Source: Phoronis australis (Eukaryota; Phoronida; Phoronidae). Taken from it: a DNA stretch of 64,000 nucleotides. Made by a program: the position numbers and the translations under genes. The notes below the pieces were generated by a model. That model had not been told where the DNA came from. It searched no databases and saw only the letters and a program-made list of their open reading frames with translations. Where the stretch lies: NCBI GenBank assembly GCA_002633005.1, contig NMRA01000430.1:275521-339520 (forward strand). Reading direction: 5' to 3'. Below, piece after piece: positions 24,393-37,500 of this stretch (its first letter is position 1; every line of letters starts with the position of its first letter).

Positions 24393-26093
24393 TTAAAGGA
24401 GCATGCCACCCAAAAAACAACCTAATTTGTATCAATTTAGATCGAGTAGTGCTACTCCATAACGACACGTACGGTTGCGTTACCTGACACCTGACGGCAG
24501 ACGGAGGTGTTGAAATTATCCAATGACGTCATCGGTTTCACATGCAGTGTGTTCAGCAGTTCACAACACGGGTTACTGGTGTCAGCTTATCGCTTGAAGT
24601 CATCGTTTAACACCAATAAATCATCAAAATTCGATGTAAAACCCTTAAAAATACACCGAGTTCTTATAAAAACGTGTTTTTTATTGCGCTCTTACGGATG
24701 TAATGGTATTTGGACACACCGTAGCCTACAAAGTTCGGCAGCGAGACCAATAAGGTCCGTAGCAGGAGTTTGGCATGGGGTCTGTTCGGAGATAATTTCG
24801 AAGTATTTTCCGTGAGATACAGACAAGAGAACCTAGATCTGTGTTGTTTAGACTTGTGATTTTTTGAGTTCTAAACACAAAACGCTTGTTAGCCTGGCCA
24901 GTGGCTCGGAGCCCGATCAGGCCCGTCGCGGCCGGCCGGATTGACTCCCCGGCCAGTGGCTCGGAAACTGATCAGACATCACGAACATAAACCAGACAAA
25001 GTTCAGTGGAAACTAAACTTCCAGTCAAGAAAATACTATACTAGTGAACCAAAGTAATGTGCACCTGATTATGTTGGTGAATTAGCCACGAAACTGCAAA
25101 TCTACTTACTCGCGTCGGGGGCCGCGAATTCAGGTTCCGCTTTGGCCACAGCACCGTCAGGGCAGAAGTTGTACATTGACAATCATTACATGAGTAATGT
25201 AAAAGTAAATAAAGCTTCCCCTAACACCTGACCTTGGGATGGAAATCTAGTTGTTTCACAACAGTTTTTGCCATCAATTAAACACTAAATTAGCATGAGC
25301 TCACACGGCCTAGGTGTCCCGTCAATTAGTTTTATTGCACCCAAAGCCGGTAACGCAGTGTTTTATTCATTGTTGGCTTCTCAAATCATTTGCACTCACG
25401 AACACTCCAAAGGCATTACAAATTGCATCTAATGAGACAGACTTTGTTTCGGTTTTATATAAGTATTGGTTAGGGTGAGAATAATTCATTTTGAAACAGA
25501 ACGCTCAGTAATAAACGCCAACATGGCAACTCGCAATCCCGACTTAGGACGAGCTAGAGCTCACCAGTCCCGACTTTGCAAGTGGATCGTTAAGTTTTAC
25601 AGGCTATCAATTGGAACAGGAAAACAGTGATGAAAAAATACTAGAGAGGCGCCGTGGACAAGCTCAGACAACCGAACGTATGGAGTTATTTGGTAAGCCG
25701 GCATTCGTCAGGCGCTGTCGACATCTGCAGGCCACGACAAGGAGATGTTTCACAACTTCATACTTGCTATTCACAGCGCACATTTCATTCTTCACTACCA
25801 TGAGCCACTTCCTAAGCATTTCGGACTCTCGAGGAAGTAAAAAAAAACGATATACCCTCTTTCCTCGCAGCTTCTTAGTTCGGACAAGTGAGAACGATGC
25901 ACCGCAACCGTGACATAGCGGCATTCACTCTGCATATGAACCACTGACGTCGCTAGCGTCGTTTCTCACCTTCCTCACAGGTTAACGCGACACCTCTTGG
26001 CAAGGTAAGGTCGACCGTACGCGAGGCGATGTGGATATAGACCGATTAAGATGGCAAAAAAGACTAATTAAATCGGGTGGCATTCTCCTTTAA
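24393..26093. mobile_element. TTAA-ended inverted-repeat DNA element, copy B (1.7 kb)
   Basis: The ends read TTAAAGGAGCATGCCACCC and GGGTGGCATTCTCCTTTAA. The left 620 bp and right 70 bp match copy A, and the middle is longer and different. The middle has a CpG-rich patch with an ATG at 25523 (36 codons, starting MATRNPDLGRARAHQSRL). An overlapping open frame at 25611-25913 includes DEKILERRRGQAQTTERMEL. No transposase motif was recognised, so I cannot say whether this is a captured exon or part of the element. Confidence 0.75.
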
Positions 26094-26194
26094 GTTTTCA
26101 CTCCTTAAAGATTATCAACCGTACGACTTGGCACTTCGTTATGATAACGAATATATAGTTTGAACAGTTACTAATAACCAGGTTCACTATGTCC

Positions 26195-28875
26195 AAATTT
26201 TTACATTCGTTGGAATTTTTTGGGCAAAGTGGAAACTGTATATTTTTGGAAACGTGGAATGACGAATCAGAAAATAATTGATTCCATTTTTTCGGTGGCC
26301 ATCTTGGATTTTCAAATATGGCGCCGGTAAAATGGATTTTGCCCAATATATCCGCCCTTGGGTCACAGAGAATGTTAGTTTTTATCGCTACACCTGCAGT
26401 TCTGAGGTCAATGAATTGGAAATTTTAACTTTAATGGCGGCCATCTTGGTGGCCATCTTGAAATTTCACAAATGGCGCCCGTAAAATACATTTTGCTCAG
26501 TATTTCTGTTCTTGGGTCATTTAGAATGTTGGTTTTAATGGCTGCACCCATATTTTGTGGGGTAAGGAATTGAAAAACACTATTTCTAAAATGATACATA
26601 TAATCAAAATGATTTTAATAGCAGATAAGAGCCCCCAGAATACTTAAAGGAGTCACAGAAACGCAGATTAACCTACATGCATATTTAGGGTGTATATCTA
26701 TATGTTTTTCAAAAGACATTTGAGACATATCTTTTGAAGATTTCGTTATTATTTCCACTGTTCACTTTGGAATCCAATTCTCCTCTACCCAATGGAAATG
26801 CATTTTGCCTTTGACAGTCGGATGGCAGATAAGCTTGGCAGTAACCAGGCTGAGGATCAATGACGAAAACAACTGTTGTAGCCTGCTGGGCAAATCGACC
26901 AGAAACATGCTGTCAGTCACTATGAATTTAACCTAACACCAAGAGCAGTCTTTGCTGCCAGTGGGGCAATGCTGTCATGCACAGACAAATCGAATCGAAT
27001 CCACCGTCTGAAGAAACTTTCCGAAGCAGACGTCTTAGAACAGAATAGTCCTCAAGCTGCAGGAGAGGTTTTAGTCCCAGAAAACATGTAAACGACATCC
27101 AATGAGTGTGTTCACCCAAGCCACAAAACTGTACGTGTGGATAGTATGGAAGTAATTTTCCTAACTAGAGAATATGACAATATCATTCTGGTTTTTGACA
27201 CCCACAAAAGACATCTCTTTGAAGCAAGCCACAAGAGAAAAAAGGAGGCAGAGAAAGGGACAAGTACAGCACCAGATAAGAGATGAGACTTACATAAAGA
27301 ACCTCTCAATGAGCCGTTTTCTCTCCCATGACCAAGAAAGGCTCAACTTAGTGAATATCTGTCTGCAAAGACACTTGAATATAATAACGACTCTGCCAAG
27401 ATAGCCATTACTTCAGCTTCAGGATGCACAAAGAGCAACCGACGTGATCTATGCTTAGAAGAAAACGATCACGAAAAAGCAGGTGTATTTCTAATACACT
27501 GTACATTATGCAGTTTTGGCATCACATCAAATGGTCCTTGATTCTCAGCTGATGTTTTTTTCACCTGACATGGATTTACTGGTACTTGTCATTGCCTATT
27601 ATGACAGGCTTCTCAGAAATACTTCAGTCACCATGGCATCTGGGATTGTGGACGTGAATCCAATATGGACATGTAGGTGCTGTCCGGGCAAAGGCTCTTC
27701 CTACTTTCCATGCTTTTACATGGACAGACAACACTGGTCCATTCTATTGGTTGAATATATATTTGAAGGCAAACACCGATGATATCAATGCAAAGCAGAC
27801 TTTTTGTACTGCTTATGAAGTAACAGGTGAACCTCTTTTCACATTAGCCCTTTTTACATGTGCATACTCACCACAGGATATAGACACAAATAGAGCTGAG
27901 ATGGCACCTCATCTGTAAACATATGGATGACAGCGAAAAATGTCCAACAACCATTGGTGCTTTGAAACAGCATATGCTGAGGGTATTTTTTCAAGCCAGA
28001 GTGTGGGGCCAGGCAGTCATTGTTCCTTGACCCATTGCAGAATGAATTTACAAGGACAAAGATGACCAGGTGAAACACTCACAACTGAGGAACTTCCGGC
28101 GCCAGAGGCTATCATTGAGATGGTTAGATGCCAGTGCAAAAACAATTCCTCTTCCCAACGATGCTCTTGCCGATCAAATGTCTTTATAGTGCAGAATGTC
28201 AGAATGGTGATGATGACGTGATTCCTGGTGGCAGTAATGGCTATAGTAATGATCTATAGACTGCTTTCAAAGTTTTGAAGGACTATTGACACTACAAAAA
28301 AACATACTTTCGTGTTTTTCAAACGTAAATAAGTTTTCTAGGTACTGTTTTAGTTTTAAGTGTCTTGAAGGAAACAAGCTCCAAACAAAATATACAAGAA
28401 AGTAAGATAGTGGTCATGTGTAGGTATTACATGAGGAATGCATTTAGAAAATGTGGCTGCTAATAAATGAGGTTTTGATTATGCTTCTCATTTAATAAGT
28501 TGCATTTTCAGATTTCTTCACCACAAAAATATGCGTGCAGTCATTAAAACTAACATTCTAAGTGACTCAAGAGCAAAGATGCTGAGGAAAGGGCGCCATT
28601 TTTAAAAATCCAAGATGGCCGCTAAGATGGCGCTCAAAAATTAAAATTTCCCATTCCTTGACCTGAGAAATGCAGAAGTAGCCATAAAAGCCAACATTCT
28701 AAGTGACCCAAAAGCGGAGATATTGGACAAAATCCATTTTACGGGCGCCATTTTTGAAAACCCAAGATGGCCGCCAAAAATGGAATCAATTATTTTCTGA
28801 TTTGTCATTCCATGAGGTTTCCAAAAATGCATACTTTCCACTTTCCCCCAAAAAATCCAACTAAATTACACAACA
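26195..28875. mobile_element. DNA transposon with about 380-bp inverted arms
   Basis: The sequence from about 26195 to 26580 returns as reverse complement at about 28505-28875 with roughly 85-90% identity by eye. Each arm holds two imperfect units of about 150 bp. Each unit has a GGCCATCTTGG motif, an ATGGCGCC motif and TTGGGTCA followed by GAATGTTRG. The space between the arms carries a decayed ORF. I cannot place it in a superfamily; long arms with subterminal repeats occur in several. Confidence 0.8.
27130..27790 (+). pseudogene. Decayed transposon ORF with an SPDxD-type block
   Basis: Protein-like pieces appear in order in shifting frames: EYDNIILVFDTHK near 27170, KNLSMSRFLSHDQ near 27300, a frame-shifted KTLEYN near 27370, SPDMDLLVLVIAYYDRLLRN near 27550-27610, and ALPTFHAFTWTDNTGPFYWL near 27695-27755. 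From memory these blocks match, in the same order, an uncharacterised transposon-linked protein family common in cnidarian, amphioxus and hemichordate genomes. That match is unverified. Several stops and frameshifts make this copy non-functional. Confidence 0.6.
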
Positions 28876-29068
28876 AACCTGACTATAATATCGTCCCATC
28901 CTTCCACAGAACCCAAGGATCACATTTTAAAATGCATAAACAAAAATCGGCAAATTTATAGCGAAATAGCCCGTGAACACCAAGGGAATTTTGGATGTTT
29001 TTGTTTATGTTTGTGTCGACAAACCCGGAACGAGTTCGTTGATCCCAGCCTCGTTCCCAAGCCTCAAG

Positions 29069-29129
29069 ATGGCGCTGAACGGCTTGGATATTGTGACACA
29101 TTTTTACGGAAATCGGCAAAATATCGCGG
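29069..29129 (+). CDS. Exon 1 of a possible two-exon small-protein gene
   Basis: ATG in a strong context (AAGATGG) begins MALNGLDIVTHFYGNRQNIA and leaves one base before a good donor (GCGG/GTAATA). The AAGATGGCGC context also resembles a YY1 site over the start codon, as in many housekeeping genes. Confidence 0.4.
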
Positions 29130-30939
29130 GTAATATAAAGTTATGTGGACTTTGAACTTTTCAATAATTTGAAAATGAAAACTAACGGTATATTGCAGCA
29201 ATTTAGGCATAAATTATTGCAAAAATGATGTATTTTGTTCGAAAACTGAATTTCTATGATGCTATTAATAAAAAGAATTGAAAATAAGTACACCCACAAG
29301 CTTTATTTCAACAATAACCATGGCAGCAACAGAGCCTGTGAAATTATTTAAAGTCTGCCTTTTGCTTTAATGACGTCAAGGCAGCAGCCAATCATTGCAC
29401 AGAAGGTATTTTCGATAACCAAGCCTCAAGTGGCTAAGCCAATCATAGCCATCTTGACGCTTGTGGACGAGGCTACGTTGATCCTGACCCAGGTGTGATG
29501 CCAGATCACCTGGCGTGTAGTCTGACTTCTGACCAAATCAACTACCTCACCCTGGATTTGTGGGTAACAGAACAGTGAGCCACGTGGTATTTGGATAGGA
29601 AATGCTTTCCTAAATATCGTGACACCATCAAAACACTAATTATTTACGTTTCACTAATTCATCGATTTTTGAGGTTTGATAAGTGAACACGTTTTGTTCC
29701 GTGACAATTAAAACGAAGGAGAAAACGTAAAACAGGCACAAAATATGCCGCTTGAAGTTTTTGGAAATCAATAAAGTTATTGTTTATGATAACGTGCTAT
29801 GCAACCTACCATCGTATAAGTAAAAAGTTGTCTCACTGAGTGGTTCCGTATAGACATCATGCTTAGCTTGAGCTGAACACTGTACCGTGGCCATCTTGTG
29901 CATCACGCGACCTTCAAACCAGCGTCCAGTTTTATCGTATGACGTCATTACCTAGTCCAGGACATTTAGTGTAACTAAATACGTACTGGATGTGTAGTTT
30001 TATTCATAGGTCACGACAATGCATAACTTAATATTTTTGTTTGCTCATTAGTAATCACGATTGCTCACGTAATGGTTAATCAAAGAATTAAACAAATGAT
30101 CGAGCCATAGAGAAAGACTGGTTGCCACACTCACAAGAATCCCCTTGCATGTTCGTTTCTCATGTTGATGGTGTGGCAAAATTGACTTTGTTACTGCGCT
30201 CTGAGATTTTTACAACTGAAAAGTTAACGTTTCCAACAATAAAATTGTGCCCGATTTAATGAAACACGTTCTTGATTGGATACTCAAAAATTACATTCGT
30301 GTATCCGAGCAAAATGAAAAGAGCTCTTTCGCGATTTGCTTTCTTAGCTTGAATACGTTGGTTTCGACTGAAGTACGCTTGCAGTATTTTTCTCCACGGG
30401 TTGAGGAGACAGAAGTGCCGGTAGTAAACACTATGCACCGGCGTCACAGTGAGTGACTGTTTAAGTGGTGCAGCAGAGGCAAAATTTGGATCATATGACA
30501 GGATGGCTTCGCTTATATCGGGAATCTCTTCCTACTAATATGGAACACCAACGTGTTCTTTTGATAAAGCAGTGCACGCGTACTAAAACTAACTCGAGTA
30601 CGTTCCATACGCTAAAGCCTGTCTTTTTATCCCATGTAAAAAATAGGAGAGTATCTACCAAATACAAAGAATGCAATCATCGGACGTTTCACAGATGCTA
30701 GGAGAAGGCCTCGGCTTTGTGTAGGCTAGAATCCTAGGGCGTGGTGACGAAAGCCGCCGTACTCAGCCTACATAAACTTACCCAACAGTTGTACTCTTCA
30801 CGCAATCTTCGTTGAGTGAGTAGAAGTGTAACGTACTCTTCTTCTATTACCGCCAAGCACATGTGTTCTGTAAACACCATGTGAACCATAAAGACAGAAG
30901 AACGTCATATGTAGTCATCTACCATAAACTCTACTGCAG

Positions 30940-31064
30940 AAATGACAACACTAAGTGAAGAAATGCCTAAGCCGAAACACGAAAGATTCGAAACAATTCA
31001 ACATAACGATCGTGAGCGGGAAATAGTTGCGGACGATTATAAGCAAAAGTTTGCTGATGAGTAG
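30940..31064 (+). CDS. Exon 2 of a possible two-exon small-protein gene
   Basis: The acceptor CTCTACTGCAG leaves two bases that complete the codon split at 29129, so the phases agree. The exon then reads 40 codons, starting MTTLSEEMPKPKHERF and ending ADDYKQKFADE, then TAG. The joined product would be 61 residues, charged, with no signal peptide or membrane span. I do not recognise it. The exon could equally be a stand-alone 40-codon ORF, since it begins with an in-frame ATG at 30942. An AATAAA lies at about 31375. Confidence 0.35.
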
Positions 31065-31258
31065 AGTTTTGGCATCTAAATTGACCTATGAAAGGATGCA
31101 AGTGGCATAATGCCCGAACCAGTTAGGCTTCACGGTTGGGCCCGTTACACCAATCACCTGATTGTGACTCATATGGACTTCTCAGCGACGGGTTCTTCAT
31201 TGGTAAAGTCTACCAATCTGCTAAAAAATCTCGTAGAACTGGAAAGACTAAACCTGTA

Positions 31259-31518
31259 CTACGCCTCGATTTCCAGAAATCTCGACAGACGTAGCACATA
31301 ATTTGTAACCATATCGTCGACAAAGCTCATGTAGACTTCCTCATCTTGCCTACTGAGCCTCACTTCAGTTTCATGAATAAAAGTCTCGCTGTTATGATTG
31401 TGTTCATCCAGCCCGACCCCGAGAACTTCAGTAGGCAAATTAATATATGCGCCGTTGTCTTGTTGGGTTGTTTCCAATTCACCAGTTTTACCCTTCTTCA
31501 GCAGGTGAACAAATTTTT
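31259..31518 (-). CDS. ShKT-gene terminal exon, acidic tail
   Basis: The acceptor GATTTTTTACAG fits the phase of exon 12; the other two frames have early stops. It encodes 85 residues rich in E, Q, N and H, including EVYMSFVDDMVTNYVL, and ends in TAG. No cysteine and no membrane span. This does not resemble the corresponding part of module 1, so a different 3' end further left is possible. Confidence 0.5.
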
Positions 31519-34500
31519 CTGTAAAAAATCTTCCACGGGCTTCTTTTTGCTGCGACTAAACTTGGTGGCAATCAGAGCTCAAGAGATTTGAGTGTTGAGT
31601 TACATTCAGTGGTTTTTCATTAACCTCATTTTCATAGTAACTTTTAAGACAGTCTATTACCTGTTGTGTCGATATCGCAGGTGCCTGAACGGACGCTGAG
31701 GGTGGTTCCTGACGAACACGTGCGCGAGTCCCAATCTGTCACGTTTCCTTTACAAGTGTTGGTTTCGTTGAGTTCCACTTTCTGCGGTGTCATCTTAAAC
31801 TGTATGTTAGCTGCCAGTCGACATGGTACAGGTTGTGAAGGTTCTGATTGAGCTGTAACCGAAAAGACAGGTAATGTTCAACTGATATCCATGCAGCTTA
31901 TCTAGTGAAAGTAGCCTAACCTACACTTTGCCTTCTGTTGTAGTTTTCAACATATTGCAGTCAAATACATCTGATTGGAATTCCAAACAACTTCAAATTC
32001 TTCACGTGTCGTATATTTTTAGTATGGTTTGTATTTCATCATGAGTTGGTATTGTACTTTTTCTCAATCCTAATTAACCTATTTTCCCTACATTCTGGAA
32101 ATAGAAGTTGAGGATGCGCACATTGCGGGCAAACAAAAAGGGTTTTGCTGCTTATGTTACCATGACGAACAACAAAAAGCAATATCTGAATTTCGCACAG
32201 AAGCTAGAGAGCAAAACATCTGGGCTCAGTTGCATAAAAGTTATACGCCGTTTAGCAACAATGACGTAGCATTATCACGCGTCACGTTGTTATTGTTGAA
32301 CAATGCACCTGACGTCATGCAACAATCAAACTTATCCAGCGGATAACTTTTGAAGCTTTATGCAACTCAGCCCAGGTTTTGTTAATTTAGCACGTGCATT
32401 TTGTCAATTTAGCACGTGCATTTGTAAAACACGAAGCACAGAAATGCTCCTTACTATGTGCATTGAGTATGTTTTACATATGAAAAGTTTTGAGCGTCTT
32501 GGTTTTGCTTCGACTTTCAGAAGTTAGAAGCAAAAAATGTGCTTTCATCCCCTAAAAAGAACTAGGTAAAAATAAAAAGTACAGCACGAATGCAAAGATT
32601 TGTGTCTCTATAGAACATTTTGTAGTCATGGTCACGTCAATACCGCACCTAGTTTCCACTCCATACTAGCACAGCAGCATGCCATTCGTTGGTAGACATA
32701 AGAACAGTTGTCATCTATTCCCAAACTGGGAACCTACTCGCACCTGTCGGATGAAATCAGTCAGCGTCCCTAACTAAAAGACAGCACATAACTTACACAC
32801 TAGGTGCTTGTAATGTTGACTGCGTATACTGTCCTTCAGGGGATACTCGTCGTCCATAAAGCGACACAGCTTATAAATGTCTACGTCTCTGTCGTAACTG
32901 GCTGCTGTAACAAATAAGTACGAGACACATTGGTACGAGACCTCTCCTCTGCCCCCAGTTATAATTACAATTAACAGTACCTCCTCCATCCATTACGGAA
33001 CTATTGAAAATAAAATTTAGCATTCACTGCAAGTGAGGAGGTCTTCGTTCTGATGTGAACAATGGAGAATGTACCATGACCTCGGGCATCAAAGTTCACA
33101 TAGTCTAACTACTGGATCGTTCAATAATGTGATCTGGTACAACACATAGAGATTGTAGGAAATACTTGAGTTTCAAGATGTAAGGAGAACGCAGACAAAA
33201 TGAACTTGAAGGCAGAAAGAAAATAACCGAGGATTATTTAATAAGCTTGCTGATTATGGAAACTTTGGGCTGTTTTATAAATGTAAAAAATAATTTATCT
33301 TTCGAAGATTTCAGTAAAATTTACAAAACTGATCTGTCAATGAATGTCAGAATATTAGAGGTGAAAGTGACTCTCAGTGGTTTGAGCTCCGGACTACCGC
33401 TTGGGAGACCTGGGTTAGAATCCTGGCTTTACTAGCTGACAATCGAGTGTTGCACAAAGGTGTCTGCTACTGCTCTGAGCTCGGTCTTTTAGTGAATGGG
33501 AGTAAATGAGAACCTGGATATAATGCGAAAGGGATTTCGGGGGCTGTGCAAAAAGGTATCAGCCCATAGTAAGTATTGAAAAGGGGCGTGGGAAGAGAAT
33601 GCGGGTATTAATTTATTTTCAAGAAATCCTTGGAGAGCATTTGATATTTCCTGAACTTAAGATCTAGATAGTTAGAATGCTGAGTTTGTAAACAAATTAA
33701 CAAGATATGTGTTTTTGCTTTCAAGAAAAAATGTCAGCTCAACCTCTGTATTTTCATGTGTATTGATATGCCCAAGAGGTCTGTAGCCGAATGATTCTTA
33801 AATAAACATTAACAAATTAAACGGACTAAATCAAAAATGTTGTTTTATCTTTACATTGAGAGCTCAAAAGCTCACTGGACGGCGAAGCTGAGTTGTTGTC
33901 GTAACACTCATTTGCACCCAAGCTACCGCGTCTGCATCTCAACATCTCAATAGATAACTGTTAGTATGAGAATAGAGCCCTTACATCTGCGATATCGAAG
34001 AACATTGGCGTTAATGATTTGGAAATCCATGCACGTATATCGTGGTCGACTGAAAGTAAATAGATGTGGGTTAGCGTTAATTAAACTATCGTTTTGGAAA
34101 TTAAGAACAGTTACACAAGTACAGTATACGAGGTTCAACAAAGAAATGTCAATAAAAATAGATTTTTTTTACAAGAGGACTTTTGAAAAAAATCTGAACC
34201 AGTGCTCACGAGCCGCACCAGAGGCACTGCAGCAGACAATCATGTAAGTAGGAATACTCGACTGTTTTGACGACAGAAGAGAATTAGGATACAACGTTGT
34301 CAGAAAACGAGCACATCTTTCGGAATAAATGTTTAAAAAATGTATTATTAAAAATCTTTTGTAGTCTGCTATTAATGGAGTTTGAAAACAGGGATTTTTC
34401 GTTTCAAACACCTCAATTGAACCTATTTATAACTGGGGAATCTTGGCGCACTTTCATAGAGAAACGGTCGTGAAAAGTCAGCTTCTGAGCGGCACGTCCC

Positions 34501-37500
34501 GTATACCTCTTCTATTGGAGTACTACCCAAGCAACAAGTACATGTATGTTAGAGGCGGCAGTTCCTATTCTGTGTAACTTACCACCCGTTATCGTATTTG
34601 CTCACAAACTTGAACATGTTTTTCCCGTTGCGCTTCTCCTTGCAAACGAACTTTTGTCGGTCGCCAAAAGTGACCGTAGTGTTGGTAATAACGACGTCTT
34701 CTTTGTAAGTGGGCTCATGTAATGACCATGTCTTCCGATAGGTGTCTGGAAGCTGACACTTAGGAGTAGCTATATCTACCGTGGGGTCTAAAAATGGAAA
34801 CAATAATGCGTTTCCTAACATTTCTCAAGTTTTTCTCCTTCAAATTGTCCCTTTTTATTCATTAAGATGGAACCCTTGTTTTCACCAGTCTAGATTGGTT
34901 TTGAATTGTTTGGAATAGAAACTCAGTAGGGCAGATTTTTCGAGTTAAGTTCACCAAATTTGGAACATTTTCAACAAACACGTCTATTTTTAATGGACAA
35001 AATTAACTTTGACAAAAGTACGTACATGAAGGTGAAATGAGTTGAATAAGCTACAGGAGTTGGTCTTAGTCCAATAACAGTGGGTCACGTGATGCAAGCA
35101 AGACTATAAGGACTTCGAAGGTATAAACAAAACTGGAGCTGCCAGTGAAGAAATCTCTGTGACTCAGAAAATTATAACGTAGATCAATACGTCGGAAAAA
35201 CTAAATCAAAAAGGCAAGAGGGTATGTGTGGAGCATCGCTTGATTCCATTTCGGGTAAGTTTCATCAACTACTGAAACAAGTGAACAACTGTGGTAGCAA
35301 AAGTCGAAATGTGTGTAGACTCGTTTGCCGGGTTGCATGAAACAGTCCCAAATAAGGGCTCAACTAAGTTCCGGCCTAAATCTTTTGCCTGTTTGTGTCT
35401 TTCTTTATCCAAAGATGTAATCTTTTTCTATAATTTCATCTTTTATTAACAGTTCCTCTTTGACTAATGAACTTTTCTAATAACATAACCGAAATCTGAG
35501 CCCTGAATTCAATGAAAATAAATAGGGACTTGGTCATTAAGTTAGGGGCGTTTATTTTCGGTACTATTGAGAATTCACAGTCAAGTTCACTCTCGATTTG
35601 TAACAAAATCAAAAATTGACTAAGTAATGAAACTAAAACACCATAAGAAAGGACAGTTGGTGTTTTTACAAGTTCACAATTACGCAGTCAATAGATTTAG
35701 GGGACTTAGTTGAGTCCCTATTTGGGACTTTTTCGTGCAACCGGCCCTGCTTATTAATTTAATCACTACTTACCGCACAAGCCACATGCCAGCCGACAGT
35801 CGTCTTTCTTGTTTGGTCCACAACGAATGTCAGGGGGCAGAGTATCACAACTGTTGGCGAATCCAGGTTCATCAAAACATGAGTTAGAGCCTAGAATTAA
35901 AAAAGATAGAAAATAAGTCAATGCGTCTAGAAACATAATCGTTTGTACTGAAACTTTGAAAACAGACGGGAGCCGTGAGGGCAAGATTTGTTCGCAGCAA
36001 CCTGTGTCTCATTTCCATCACTTCATCTCTGTGGTGTAAAAGAAACGAACGTCGTGTCTTATATTTTTCAGCAGGGAGCACCACCCCTTGGTAAGTTTTC
36101 CTTTAGCCATGAAATTTTCGGGTTGTTTGTTTTCCATTTGCCAAGTGACTGGAACCCGCTCTTCTCTTTGGCTTGATCTGCCCTATTACCTGTAGGACTC
36201 TATTTTATGTCAAAGCTTCCACCCAAAATTTTCCCCAGAACTACACTTCTAGTTCAGCCAATGAATGTCAAGTTATAAAAGGAAACTACTGCAAATCAAC
36301 ACTTCACCTGCCCTCGACATCCTCAGCTCCAGATAACGAATCTGGCTGCCAGCAGGGGGCACTCCACGCCACTCGTACGGTGTGACGGCATTGAAGTACA
36401 GCTGAACAGTAAAATCTGTCTCCATTCTCTCTGGGAACCGCTGTAAACGATGAAAAAACAAATTTACCAATTTAGTCTTATTTAGCAATCTTTTAGCCGC
36501 TCATGCGTACTTCAAACAAAGTTGTCTACAACAGACTACCTAGAAGTAATAAAACCCAAGCACTCTGTCAAACGTCGTTTTTATTCCAGTGAATAAAATT
36601 ATTCGACGCTCTGTAAACTGTGGGGCTGCGTTCTGTACAGTAAAACACCTCCAGCGAGATATTCATTTATGAAAACATTGACTTTATTCCACAATTTAAC
36701 ACCCCAACCTCGCCGATCAATCATTTCAGTGGCTGTCATTTTGTTAGGATAGCACAGAAAACTCCCGAGTATACTCGCTAAACATTTGTTTTAACTCAGG
36801 TGATTTCTCGCGAGATATTGTACAGTTCTACAAATTGATCCGACTGTCTATGTTTTTCACCTTATCACTTTAAGTTAATAAAATTGAAACTGAATTTCAC
36901 TCGGTTTAGCTAGCTGAATAAGCTTTTTATTCTTACCCAATTGATAAGATTCTATTTCCGTTACCACCAAAGAAATTGAAACTATCAGCGACTCAAGAAA
37001 ACGTTGGAGTTTATTGAGGTTGGTGAACCCTAAAATGACGCATATTATATGCATTGCCTGTAACTTGAGTTGGTGACGAAAACAAACTCCTATCACGGTA
37101 ACTAAAATGATGAGGCCTATTTTATTAGAGTAAGAGGTCGTGATTAGATTTTTTTAGCCAGCTGAAAAGGCCGAATGCAGCTTTAAATAGACATCTTGTA
37201 TCAAATCAACGCATGAATCGTAATACAGGTGCAGATGCATTTCACATACAGGCGCATCTACGTAGGAGCATTTATTTGTCTAATTTGGCCTTCGCGCGGT
37301 AGTATCATAGTGCACGACATTTTACGTCATCCGCTGATGAACTGTGTTGAGCAGTACTGACCATTGTGTACTGTGGAAGACTGTGGCCGGGAGCTAGCAG
37401 AAGTATGAAGATGAAATCACCTTCTCGCCAACTGGCAAAACATGTCAACGTCTCCCCTGTTAGTGAATGAAAAATATTCAAGTCAAAAGAAAGTTCATGG

